Assembly (NCBI RefSeq): GCF_001403615.1
Contig: NZ_LN879455.1
Span: forward strand, 124,001-188,000
DNA length: 64,000 nucleotides
Reading direction: 5' to 3'
From: Desnuesiella massiliensis
GTDB taxonomy: Bacteria > Bacillota > Clostridia > Clostridiales > Clostridiaceae
A program made the translations under genes and the position numbers. Shown here in pieces: positions 34,194 to 42,315 of this stretch (within the stretch, counting starts at the first letter, position 1; every line of letters begins with the position of its first letter). The notes below the pieces were generated by a model. That model was not told the DNA's origin. It saw only the letters and a program-made list of their open reading frames with translations, and searched no databases.

Positions 34194-34772
34194 GTGAGGA
34201 TTTTTATTATATTTGTAAGTGCAATGTTTGTTAATAATTTTGTTCTTTCTAGATTTTTAGGCATATGCTCTTTTTTAGGAGTATCTAAAAAAACAGATGC
34301 AGCGGTAGGCATGGGGCTAGCTGTAACCTTTGTTATGACCCTAGCTTCAGTAATGTCCTATAGTGTTTATAAATTTATATTGGTACCTCTGAATATAACC
34401 TATTTAAAGACCATAGCTTTTGTATTGGTAATTGCTGCTTTAGTTCAATTTGTGGAGATGGTGATTCAAAAGACAAGTCCGGGATTGTATAAGGCATTGG
34501 GTATATACCTTCCTTTGATAACTACTAACTGTGCCGTATTAGGTGTGGCAGTATTAAATATCCAAGAGAATTATAGATTTTTAGAATCTGTGGTAAATGG
34601 ATTAGGTGCAGCCCTAGGTTATATGTTAGCAATAGTGCTGCTTTCAGGAATCAGAGAGAGAATTGATAATAATGACAATATACCATTAGTTTTAAGAGGA
34701 TTACCTATATCTCTTATAACTGCAGGCTTAATGTCTATAGCATTTTTAGGCTTTCAAGGGCTAATACGCTAG
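34194..34772 (+). CDS. rnfA: Rnf complex subunit A
   Basis: 192 aa, GTG start at 34194 with AAGGAGTG upstream. Six membrane helices. NNFVLSRFLGICSFLGVSKK holds the first conserved Cys and LITTNCAVLGVAVLN the second, forming with RnfE the intramembrane 2Fe-2S site of the pump. Length and motifs are normal. Located between rnfE and rnfB with gaps of 19 and 13 bp. Nothing unusual. Confidence 0.96.
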   Translation: MRIFIIFVSAMFVNNFVLSRFLGICSFLGVSKKTDAAVGMGLAVTFVMTLASVMSYSVYKFILVPLNITYLKTIAFVLVIAALVQFVEMVIQKTSPGLYKALGIYLPLITTNCAVLGVAVLNIQENYRFLESVVNGLGAALGYMLAIVLLSGIRERIDNNDNIPLVLRGLPISLITAGLMSIAFLGFQGLIR

Positions 34773-34785
34773 GGAGGTAGATTGA

Positions 34786-35613
34786 ATGAATACTACAGGA
34801 ATATTGTATGCAGCGTCCAGCTTAGGCATTATAGGATTAGTCTTTGGAGTTTTGCTAGGCTATGCTTCTAAAAAGTTTGAGGTTAAGGTTGATGAAAGGG
34901 TACCTAAGGTAAGAGAGGTGCTACCAGGAGCCAATTGCGGTGGCTGCGGCTATGCAGGTTGTGATGCCTATGCCAAGGCCGTAGTAGAAGAAGGCGCAGA
35001 TGTAAACTGCTGCGGTGTGGGAGGACCTTCTGTAGCTAAGGCTATCGGAGATATCCTTGGAGTGAAAAGCAGCGGAGTGGAAAAGAAGATAGCCTTTGTA
35101 CGCTGTGGTGGAGATTGTTCAAAAAGTAAGGATAAGTATGAATATGAAGGCATTGTAGACTGTATAGAAGCCAGTCAATTGCCAGGGGCAGGGCCTAAGG
35201 GCTGCGAACATGGTTGTTTAGGTTTAGGCAGCTGTATTAAGGTCTGTAAATTTGATGCTATTCATATAGTGGATGGCATTGCTATAGTAGATGAAAATAA
35301 ATGTACAAATTGCGGAGCCTGTATAAATATATGTCCTAAAAACTTGATAACTTCTATACCTCAGAAAAATAAAGTTAGAGTAAAATGTAATTCAAAGGAT
35401 GCAGGTAAAAAGGTAAGAGAAAACTGCTCCATAGGATGCATTGGATGTAAAATCTGCGAAAAGGGCTGTCCTTCACAGGCTGTATTTGTAAGTGATAATT
35501 TAGCAGCTATAGATTATGAAAAATGTACACAATGCAATATATGCTATGAAAAGTGCCCTACAAAGGCGATAATATCTGATAAGAAAAGAGAACCAAAGGA
35601 AAAGGTGTCTTAA
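34786..35613 (+). CDS. rnfB: Rnf complex subunit B (ferredoxin-oxidising, multi-cluster)
   Basis: 275 aa. An N-terminal membrane helix (~5-25) is followed by the 4Fe-4S domain GANCGGCGYAGCDAYAKAV with further Cys near 75. Four more Cys clusters in ferredoxin-like domains follow: CIKVCKF with CLGLGSC, CTNCGACINICP, CIGCKICEKGCP and CTQCNICYEKCP. RnfB takes electrons from reduced ferredoxin in the cytoplasm and passes them into the membrane. The C-terminus is short and basic. Last gene of the rnf operon; the stop is followed within 4 bp by a palindromic repeat (copy B). Confidence 0.96.
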   Translation: MNTTGILYAASSLGIIGLVFGVLLGYASKKFEVKVDERVPKVREVLPGANCGGCGYAGCDAYAKAVVEEGADVNCCGVGGPSVAKAIGDILGVKSSGVEKKIAFVRCGGDCSKSKDKYEYEGIVDCIEASQLPGAGPKGCEHGCLGLGSCIKVCKFDAIHIVDGIAIVDENKCTNCGACINICPKNLITSIPQKNKVRVKCNSKDAGKKVRENCSIGCIGCKICEKGCPSQAVFVSDNLAAIDYEKCTQCNICYEKCPTKAIISDKKREPKEKVS

Positions 35614-35616
35614 TTC

Positions 35617-35782
35617 TTTCAATTCACAATACACAATTAAGGGATTTTTTTACTAGTGTTTCAAAAATTTCAAACTAAAAAGGTGGCTAATATTAGTCAC
35701 CTTTTTTACATAAATTATAAATTTTTTTGAAGTATAGCAGAGAAAAATCCACCTTAATTGTAGATTGAGCATTGGGAATTAC
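35617..35782. repeat. Palindromic heptad-arm element, copy B (degenerate)
   Basis: Left arm 35617-35643 (CAATTCACAATACACAATTA) and right arm 35754-35782 are inverted copies with several mismatches. The central hairpin AAAAAGGTGGCTA-N4-TAGTCACCTTTTTT (35677-35707) is a good bidirectional terminator for the rnf operon. The GTGGCTA stem is shared with copies C and E. Confidence 0.7.
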
Positions 35783-35817
35783 AAAAGTTCCTATGGAACT
35801 TTTGTGTGTGGTATAAT
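35781..35817 (+). promoter_or_regulatory. Perfect hairpin and -10 element before the GntP permease gene
   Basis: An 11-bp perfect stem ACAAAAGTTCC / GGAACTTTTGT (35781-35805) ends 7 bp before TATAAT (35812-35817) and overlaps where a -35 should be. It is therefore more likely an operator than a terminator. Confidence 0.45.
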
Positions 35818-35850
35818 AAATCATATTGAGTAAAGGTGGGAGGAGATGTA

Positions 35851-37125
35851 ATGCCTGAAGTTACGTTGCATTGGAGTGGGGCTGTTGTGGGATTAGCCTT
35901 AGCTATATTTTTAATTTTAAAAAAAGTTAATGCAGTATATGCCCTTTTTGGAGGGGCAGTGATAGGTGGAGTAGTTGGAGGGGCTAGCTTAAATGAAACC
36001 GTAACCATATTGATTGAAGGAACAAAAAGTGTAATGCCAGCGGTAGTGAGAGTCATAGCAGCAGGAGTATTGGCAGGGATTTTAATAGAATCTGGTGCTG
36101 CAGAAAAAATTGCAGAAACCATAGTGGATAAATTGGGTGAAAATAAAGCTATATTAGCTATTGCGTTAGCTACTATGATAATCACAGCGGTAGGAGTATT
36201 CATAACCGTTTCTATAATTATTGTATCGCCTATAGCTTTATCAGTAGCAAGAAAGGTAGGTATTTCAAAGGCTTCTGTTTTATTAGCTATCTTAGGTGGA
36301 GGAAAGGCAGGAAATATGATTTCTCCTAATCCTAATACCATTGCTGCAGCAAAGGGCTTTGAGGTAGATTTAGCACAGGTTATGATTTATGGATTTTTTC
36401 CTGCTTTAGTAGGATTAATAGTAACTTACATATTAGCCAAGCTCTTAAGTAAGAAGGGGGAAGGGGTTAAGGATTCCGATATTGTGATTTCTAAGCATTA
36501 TAAGCCAAGCTTTATAAAGGCTATGGTGGCGCCCTTAATAGCAATTTTACTATTGTCCCTTAATCCTTTAGGAAGCATATTAAAAGTAAATGCTTTATCC
36601 TCCATAAAGGTTGATTCAATGCTTATACTTCCTTTTGCGGGTTTTGTTGGCTTGCTAGCCATGGGACAGTTAAAAAATTTTGTAGCCTATAGTACGTCAG
36701 GATTGAATAAAATGACTGGTGTAGCCATATTGCTAATAGGTGCTGGAGCCATAGCTGGTATTATTTCCAAGTCAAATTTAAGTGAGATTGTAGTGCAGGC
36801 TATTCAAGGGGCTGGAATATCTGGTAAGCTATTAGCACCTATTGCAGGTATATTAATGGCGGGAGCAGCAGCCTCTACTACTACAGGGGCTATACTAGCC
36901 ACGGGTACCTTTGGAAGAGCTATATTAGAAATGGGAGTAAGTCCTTTGAGTGCGGCGGTAATGGTGCATACAGGAGCTACTGTGATTGATCATTTACCCC
37001 ATGGAAATGTGTTTCATATATCCTCTGATTCTGTTAAGATGGGTATTTCTGAAAGAATGAAATTAATACCCTATGAAACTTTAATAGGCTTCTCTATGAC
37101 ATTATTGGCAACGATTATTTATTAA
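35851..37125 (+). CDS. GntP-family permease (gluconate/organic acid:H+ symporter)
   Basis: 424 aa from ATG 35851, with GGGAGGAG upstream; GTG 35836 would add five residues. It has twelve or so membrane helices and the family blocks GGGKAGNMISPNPNTIAAA (residues ~150-170) and AAASTTTGAILATGTF. Ends with HTGATVIDHLPHGNVFH, another conserved GntP stretch. It imports a carboxylic acid such as gluconate or a related hydroxy-acid; the substrate cannot be told. No kinase or dehydrogenase gene is next to it, so there is no pathway clue. Monocistronic between the rnf-end repeat and a terminator. Confidence 0.9.
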   Translation: MPEVTLHWSGAVVGLALAIFLILKKVNAVYALFGGAVIGGVVGGASLNETVTILIEGTKSVMPAVVRVIAAGVLAGILIESGAAEKIAETIVDKLGENKAILAIALATMIITAVGVFITVSIIIVSPIALSVARKVGISKASVLLAILGGGKAGNMISPNPNTIAAAKGFEVDLAQVMIYGFFPALVGLIVTYILAKLLSKKGEGVKDSDIVISKHYKPSFIKAMVAPLIAILLLSLNPLGSILKVNALSSIKVDSMLILPFAGFVGLLAMGQLKNFVAYSTSGLNKMTGVAILLIGAGAIAGIISKSNLSEIVVQAIQGAGISGKLLAPIAGILMAGAAASTTTGAILATGTFGRAILEMGVSPLSAAVMVHTGATVIDHLPHGNVFHISSDSVKMGISERMKLIPYETLIGFSMTLLATIIY

Positions 37126-37131
37126 TTAAAA

Positions 37132-37164
37132 AGAGGTTTTGTTTATGCAAAACCTCTAATTTTT
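37132..37164. terminator. Bidirectional terminator between the GntP permease gene and topB
   Basis: Perfect 10-bp stem AGAGGTTTTG / CAAAACCTCT (37132-37157), with T7 on the plus side, between two convergent genes. Confidence 0.9.
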
Positions 37165-39363
37165 TTATTTAAGATTCAGCTTTGACAAGGCTTCTGCCAA
37201 TGCGGAATTCATAGGAGCTTCATTTTCTTCCTTCATCTTTTTCATATATTTTGATACATCTTTTTTGTTTAATTTAGAATCATTCTTCTCAAATCTCTTG
37301 TTAAAGGAAGAAAGTTTTTCTCTAAAACTGCAGTTTGTACATACATAAATCTGTCCTTCACCTTCTCCTCTAAGCTCAAGTCTTTTATGACATTCAGGGC
37401 ATCTTACATTAGTAAACCTTGCAACATTTTCTCTGTGACCGCATTCTCTATCTTGGCACACAAGGATTCTACCATTTTTACCATTAACCTCAAGCATATA
37501 TTTACCACACTCTGGGCATTTTGTTCCGGTCAGATTATCATGAACATATTTATCTTTACTTCCCTTTACATCTTCCACAAGCTTGGAAGCATACACCTTC
37601 ATATCATCGATGAAAGCTCTGCCTTTTAATTTGCCCTTACTGATTAAATCAAGCTCCTTCTCCCATTTTGCTGTTAAAAGAGGAGATTTTAAATCTTCAG
37701 GTACTAAATCGATAATTTGCCTACCCTTTGAAGTTGGTAGGATTTCCTTACCCTTTTTTTCTATATAAAAGCTATTAAAAAGCTTCTCAATTATATCGGC
37801 TCGTGTAGCTACGGTACCTAAGCCCCCTGTTTCTCCTAGAGTTTTTGCATATTCCTTATCTAAATTAACATACTTTTGAGGATTTTCCATAGCAGATAAT
37901 AAGGTACCTTCATTAAAGCGAGCTGGCGGCTTTGTCTGACCTTTATTTATATTTACAGAAACTAAACTTATGCTATCCCCCTTATTTAGATTTGGAAGAA
38001 GCTGTTCTTTGATGCTTTCGTTATTTTCATCCTCAATTTCTTCATCTAAGCTATTATTATCATATACCTCTTTCCAGCCCTTTGATTTAATAACCTTACC
38101 TCTTGATATAAAGGTTTCTCCATTGATATCTGCACTGATAGTAGTTTGTATATACTCAAAGGGAGGAAGCATGACGCTTAAGAAGCGTTTAACTACTAAA
38201 TCATATATATTTTTTTCTTCACTGCTTAGGTTAAGAAGATTCACCTTTTGCTCTGTAGGGATTATGGCATGGTGATCAGAAATTTTGCTATCATCTACAA
38301 AGCCTTTATGAGATTTTATTCTATTTTTTAGAATTTCGTTAACAAACTTACCGTATTTAACTGAAGGAATGGCCTTTAGTCTATCTGGTAATGTAGGTAC
38401 TATATCGCTAGAGATATATCTGGAATCCGTTCTAGGATAAGTTAATACCTTGTGATTTTCATAAAGTCGTTGCATTATAGAGAGGGTTTGCTTTGCAGAA
38501 TATCCCCATATTCTATTAGCATCCCTTTGAAGCTCTGTTAAGTCATAAAGAGCTGGAGCATATTTTTTCTTCTCACTTTCAGATATATCTACAATTTTAC
38601 CACTGCCGCCAGTAACCTTTGATAATATCTGTTTTGCTAGACTTTCATCAAAGGTATTAATTTGGCCGTTTTTGCTTTGCCATTGCAGGGTAAAACCTTT
38701 AGCACTTCCAGTAATATTATAGTAGTCTCTAGGCTTGAAGTTTTTAATTTCTTCTTCTCTATTAACTATCATAGCTAAGGTAGGGGTCTGAACTCTTCCA
38801 GCAGAGAGCTGAGCATTGTATTTACAGGTTAAAGCTCTAGTTACATTAAGGCCTACTACCCAATCTGATTCCGCTCTGCATACTGCAGATTCATATAGGT
38901 TTTCATAATCTCTTCCAGGTTTCAATTTGTTAAAGCCATCTATAATAGCCTTATCTGTCTGAGAGGAAATCCAAAGACGTTTTATAGGTTTCCTAAAGCC
39001 CACCTTTTCTATGATCCATCTAGCTACAAGTTCCCCTTCTCTTCCTGAGTCGGTGGCTATTACTAATTCATCTATATCACTTCTAGTCATAACCTTTTTT
39101 ACTTCACTAAAATGCTTGGCAGTTTTGCCTATCACCGTCAATTTCATTCTAGCTGGAAGCATAGGAAGAGTATCCATACTCCACTTTTTATATTTATCAT
39201 GGTAAACCTCAGGGTCTGCTAAGGTTATTAAATGACCAAGAGCCCAGGTTACAATATATTTATTTCCCTCTAAATAGCTTTTACCATTTATATTACACTT
39301 TAAAACCTTTGCTAAATCCCTTCCTACACTTGGTTTTTCTGCTAGTACTAAAATTTTTCCCAT
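37165..39363 (-). CDS. topB: DNA topoisomerase III (TopB)
   Basis: 732 aa. N-terminal TOPRIM domain with LAEKPSVGRDLA (E9) and IATDSGREGELVAR (D105 onward) as the metal site. The type IA core follows, with the catalytic tyrosine Y309 in VLTYPRTDSRYIS and SAGRVQTPTLAMIV. Two C-terminal zinc-ribbon-like segments (CPECGKYMLE...CQDRECGH and CPECHKRLE...CTNCSFREK) follow after ~610. It decatenates DNA by single-strand passage. Chromosomal-type size, no conjugative element genes nearby, so it is probably the housekeeping second type IA enzyme. ATG 39363 has the AGGAAGT site. Confidence 0.96.
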   Translation of the reverse strand: MGKILVLAEKPSVGRDLAKVLKCNINGKSYLEGNKYIVTWALGHLITLADPEVYHDKYKKWSMDTLPMLPARMKLTVIGKTAKHFSEVKKVMTRSDIDELVIATDSGREGELVARWIIEKVGFRKPIKRLWISSQTDKAIIDGFNKLKPGRDYENLYESAVCRAESDWVVGLNVTRALTCKYNAQLSAGRVQTPTLAMIVNREEEIKNFKPRDYYNITGSAKGFTLQWQSKNGQINTFDESLAKQILSKVTGGSGKIVDISESEKKKYAPALYDLTELQRDANRIWGYSAKQTLSIMQRLYENHKVLTYPRTDSRYISSDIVPTLPDRLKAIPSVKYGKFVNEILKNRIKSHKGFVDDSKISDHHAIIPTEQKVNLLNLSSEEKNIYDLVVKRFLSVMLPPFEYIQTTISADINGETFISRGKVIKSKGWKEVYDNNSLDEEIEDENNESIKEQLLPNLNKGDSISLVSVNINKGQTKPPARFNEGTLLSAMENPQKYVNLDKEYAKTLGETGGLGTVATRADIIEKLFNSFYIEKKGKEILPTSKGRQIIDLVPEDLKSPLLTAKWEKELDLISKGKLKGRAFIDDMKVYASKLVEDVKGSKDKYVHDNLTGTKCPECGKYMLEVNGKNGRILVCQDRECGHRENVARFTNVRCPECHKRLELRGEGEGQIYVCTNCSFREKLSSFNKRFEKNDSKLNKKDVSKYMKKMKEENEAPMNSALAEALSKLNLK

Positions 39364-39523
39364 TGCGATTTAACTTCCTTCCATGCTTTAGGCATCTCAA
39401 AAGACTATATATCTTCTTATGATACCTTAATTTAATTGTTTTATAATAAATAATTATATCATAATTATCTATTATAATTATAGAATATATGTAGGTTTAT
39501 GAAAAACATAGGTGTTAGACATA

Positions 39524-39567
39524 AAAAAACAGGAAGCTGTTTATCTATAATTAGCATCCTGTTTTTT
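39524..39567 (-). terminator. Terminator of the secreted cohesin-domain gene
   Basis: Stem AAAAAACAGGA / TCCTGTTTTTT with a long loop containing GC pairs. Lies 10 bp after the stop codon at 39577. The rest of the spacer to topB (39364-39523) shows nothing. Confidence 0.8.
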
Positions 39568-39576
39568 ACTTTTTAT

Positions 39577-40908
39577 TTATTTAATTGGCACACTACTTAC
39601 TTCTTTTGAAAGGTACTGTCTGCTAGCAGCGCTTTCTACCTTAGCAATAGCAGCCTCAGCTTTAGCTTTGTTTTCAAGAGTTGGGTTTTTCCATAAGTTT
39701 ATTACTTCGCTTACAGCTACCTTTACATTAGCAGTCCAAACATAGTCTCTTCCCCAAGCATCTAATTCTCCTAATATATAATCTCTATTATCCTTTATAG
39801 TTAACTTAGGAGCCAATTCAAGCTCTATTTTGTTATAAGCTCCCAAATCTCTATTATCAGCAAGTTTCTGTATTTCATTTCTAATTGCAACAATATCTGG
39901 TGTGTTTACTATATCCCATAAACCAATTATTTTACCTAAATATGCATCTCTAATCACTAAGTTATTACTGAAATTTTTTAGTATAGTTGCATAGGCAATT
40001 TGGAATCTAGCAAAGTTTTTTATGTTTAGGGCATCATTTACTGCTGGCTCTGTGGCAGAAAACAGATTTTTATCAATTACATAAAAATTCACTTCTTTAC
40101 TTATCTCAACATCACCAGAGAAATAACTGGACTTAACATCAACCCATATTCTATGAGTTCCTAAGCGAGAAGGAGTCCAAGTAACAGTATTTGAAGAAGA
40201 ATAATCCTTTATTACCTTCCAAGAGGATCCATCGTGAATCCAGAACCTATATAGTAGATTAGTTCCTGATGCATTGGCAGTAATAGTTATATTATCCCCT
40301 AGGGTTCTAGGAGATAACAAGTTTGTAGAGATACTGTTTAATTTGGTTATTGTTGTATTTGCTGATAAGCTTTTAGAGTTAGCGCTATAAGCTATTTTTG
40401 AAGCATTATTATCAGCAAGCTTTATTCTCATATTATTTCCATTAAACAGTAAGCTGCTATTATCACTAATAGTATTTAAGGTTAGAGCTCCAGCTTTTTT
40501 GAATTTAACTTTCATAGTAAATAAGCTAGAGGGGCTTGTACTATTTAAGCTATTTGTATTTCCTAATAAAGTTGAATAAAAACTTAAGTCTCCAGTAGTG
40601 TTATTTAGGTTTGCCAAAGCACTGTTGATATTTTTTCCATTAAATATACTACCCGGTTTTACTTCTAATATTTCAATTAGAGAAGGATCGTATTTAAAGT
40701 CCATAGATGCAGCATATAAATTGGTTACGCTTGATATATTCACATTTAAATCAAAACTATCCCCTATATAAAGAGGTGAGGTGGAAGGAACATATTCTAT
40801 GGTAGGTGCCGCAGAGGCCTTTGCATTGTATACATGAGGGTTCAACCATAGTCCAGCTCCTAATATTAAAGTTAATACTATGTATTTAAAAGCTTTTTTT
40901 AATTTCAA
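39577..40908 (-). CDS. Secreted protein with a cohesin-like domain, a beta-sandwich domain and a helical C-terminus
   Basis: 443 aa. Signal peptide (LTLILGAGLWLNPHVYNAKA, cleavage near residue 32). Residues ~35-170 match cohesin: IGDSFDLNVNISSVTNLYAA, FKYDPSLIEILEVKPGSIF, TGDLSFYSTLLG. Cohesins bind dockerins in cellulosome-like assemblies. Residues ~185-280 look like a Y_Y_Y/Ig-like sandwich (FWIHDGSSWKVIKDYSS, TWTPSRLGTHRIWVDVKSS). The last ~160 residues are helical and of unknown role. No sorting motif or membrane anchor, so it is released or held non-covalently. A dockerin-bearing protease is encoded at 54088, making a physical pairing possible. Monocistronic with AGGAGG site. Confidence 0.85.
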   Translation of the reverse strand: MKLKKAFKYIVLTLILGAGLWLNPHVYNAKASAAPTIEYVPSTSPLYIGDSFDLNVNISSVTNLYAASMDFKYDPSLIEILEVKPGSIFNGKNINSALANLNNTTGDLSFYSTLLGNTNSLNSTSPSSLFTMKVKFKKAGALTLNTISDNSSLLFNGNNMRIKLADNNASKIAYSANSKSLSANTTITKLNSISTNLLSPRTLGDNITITANASGTNLLYRFWIHDGSSWKVIKDYSSSNTVTWTPSRLGTHRIWVDVKSSYFSGDVEISKEVNFYVIDKNLFSATEPAVNDALNIKNFARFQIAYATILKNFSNNLVIRDAYLGKIIGLWDIVNTPDIVAIRNEIQKLADNRDLGAYNKIELELAPKLTIKDNRDYILGELDAWGRDYVWTANVKVAVSEVINLWKNPTLENKAKAEAAIAKVESAASRQYLSKEVSSVPIK

Positions 40909-41040
40909 AAATCATTCCTCCTTTAAAAAATATACTACATATATAATAACATATTTTTTTATATTAGAACAAGAAATATAGATTGTGCATATTTTTCCAT
41001 ATGTAAAATCCTTAAGAAATAATAGGATAAGCATGTCTAA

Positions 41041-41081
41041 AAAATAAAACTACCAAGTTTAAGCTTTGGTAGTTTTATTTT
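41041..41081 (-). terminator. Terminator of the licB-like gene
   Basis: Stem AAAATAAAACTACCAA / TTGGTAGTTTTATTTT (41041-41056 and 41066-41081). The ACTACCAAG core is the same as in the terminator at 4647-4692. The spacer 40909-41040 shows only the cohesin gene's RBS region. Confidence 0.85.
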
Positions 41082-41108
41082 TCATATATTTAAGGCATCT
41101 GTAGATAC

Positions 41109-42116
41109 CTAATAACTTTTTTCTAGCCTTTTTAACTTTATAGTATCACCGATTATAACTAAGCTTGTACCACAGAATATTATTATACAGCCTAATAAAA
41201 CATTAGGAGATATCTGTTGTGAGAAAGGAGGCATCATTAGTATAAAAGGTATCCATAATACATAAGAGATATTTAAAATCATAGCTGGTGCTACACTTAT
41301 ATGTTTCATTGAAACATACCATAAAATATAAGAGGCTCCACCTATAAAGGATCCTATCATAAAGGTAGGCCATATAAAGGCTCTGCTGCCAGCGGCAAAG
41401 ATATCTGAAAATTGGATTCCACCATAAAATTCAAGTATATATGAGTATTCTCCGCTGATAAATAAAAAGAGCAATAAGCAGGCTGCTAGTATAAAAATTG
41501 AATAAATATGTCTTAATGTAATAGTTACAATGGGATTTACATCATCTTTAATTAATTTGTATCCAAATATAGCCTCTAGGCCCCAACCAAAAGCGGGTAT
41601 TAATGCTATTACGTATACGACGAAACTAACTGTTTCCAATTGATAGGTTGTAATAACCCCTATAACTGCAATGATACCTCCAAGTATTTTGGCCTTTGGC
41701 AGCTTTTCTTTAAAAACTAAGAATGAAGCTAATGCACCTATTACAGGATATAAAGCTGAAAATGCACCTGCAACGGGTGCCGATATAGCTCCAGCAATGG
41801 CATAGGGTATTAAGCCAAAGGGACCAGCTAATATTGCAGCTGGGATTATCCCAAAACCTTTTTTTGAAAAAAATACGCTCTTAAATTCTCCTATTAAATT
41901 TTTTTTCTTTAATACAAATAATTCAAATATAACGTTAAAAAATAAATCTACTAATGAAATTAGTATAGTTGTAATCAAAATTAGCATTATTCCTTTTGTA
42001 CTTAGCAAATCACCTTTTGCGTTAGCATATAGATTCAACACTGTATATAATATTACGGTATAGAGCCCCCAAGTCAAGCCAGATGATAAACCTATGATAT
42101 TGCCTTTTTTAATCAA
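41109..42116 (-). CDS. licB: DMT-superfamily transporter, probably choline uptake (LicB-like)
   Basis: 335 aa, TTG start at 42116 with GGGTGG upstream. Ten membrane helices in two EamA-like halves. Its N-terminal SGLTWGLYTVILY and the internal ILAGPFGLIPYAIAGAISAP are typical of the LicB subgroup. Divergent from the licA-type fusion gene, with a shared palindromic site at both promoters, so supply of choline for phosphocholine synthesis is the likely job. Other DMT exporters look similar, and the symbol rests on the neighbourhood. Monocistronic. Confidence 0.85.
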   Translation of the reverse strand: MIKKGNIIGLSSGLTWGLYTVILYTVLNLYANAKGDLLSTKGIMLILITTILISLVDLFFNVIFELFVLKKKNLIGEFKSVFFSKKGFGIIPAAILAGPFGLIPYAIAGAISAPVAGAFSALYPVIGALASFLVFKEKLPKAKILGGIIAVIGVITTYQLETVSFVVYVIALIPAFGWGLEAIFGYKLIKDDVNPIVTITLRHIYSIFILAACLLLFLFISGEYSYILEFYGGIQFSDIFAAGSRAFIWPTFMIGSFIGGASYILWYVSMKHISVAPAMILNISYVLWIPFILMMPPFSQQISPNVLLGCIIIFCGTSLVIIGDTIKLKRLEKSY

Positions 42117-42156
42117 AATTCCACCCTCTCCCCAAATTTTATATAAAAAATAATAC

Positions 42157-42208
42157 GTTCATTATTTGAACACTATTCTAAAGTAACATATATTATTATG
42201 ATTGTCAA
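42157..42208 (-). promoter_or_regulatory. licB-like gene promoter with an operator-like palindrome
   Basis: On the minus strand TTGACA (plus 42203-42208), 17-bp spacer and TACTTT (plus 42180-42185). The palindrome GTTCA-N5-TGAAC (42157-42171) covers the expected transcription start, a repressor-type position. The same sequence recurs at the divergent promoter. Confidence 0.65.
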
Positions 42209-42233
42209 TATTTGCTTTTAATTATAAAAACTA

Positions 42234-42290
42234 TTGTTAAATAAACTAAGTAAACGGTATAATATAAGTATGTTTAAAAAATGAACATAC
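42234..42290 (+). promoter_or_regulatory. Promoter of the lic fusion gene with the matching palindrome
   Basis: TTGTTA (42234-42239), 18-bp spacer, TATAAT (42258-42263). From 42268 to 42290 a palindrome GTATGTT-N9-AACATAC encloses GTTTAAAAAATGAAC (42272-42286). That inner site is identical at 13 of 15 positions to the reverse complement of the licB site. It covers the expected start of transcription. Confidence 0.7.
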
Positions 42291-42315
42291 AAAAATGGGA
42301 GGTTAGGCAGGATAT

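Noticed and set aside
35754..36341. 195-residue minus-strand frame opposite the GntP permease
   Set aside because: Proline/threonine-rich shadow with no RBS; the plus-strand frame has strong family blocks.
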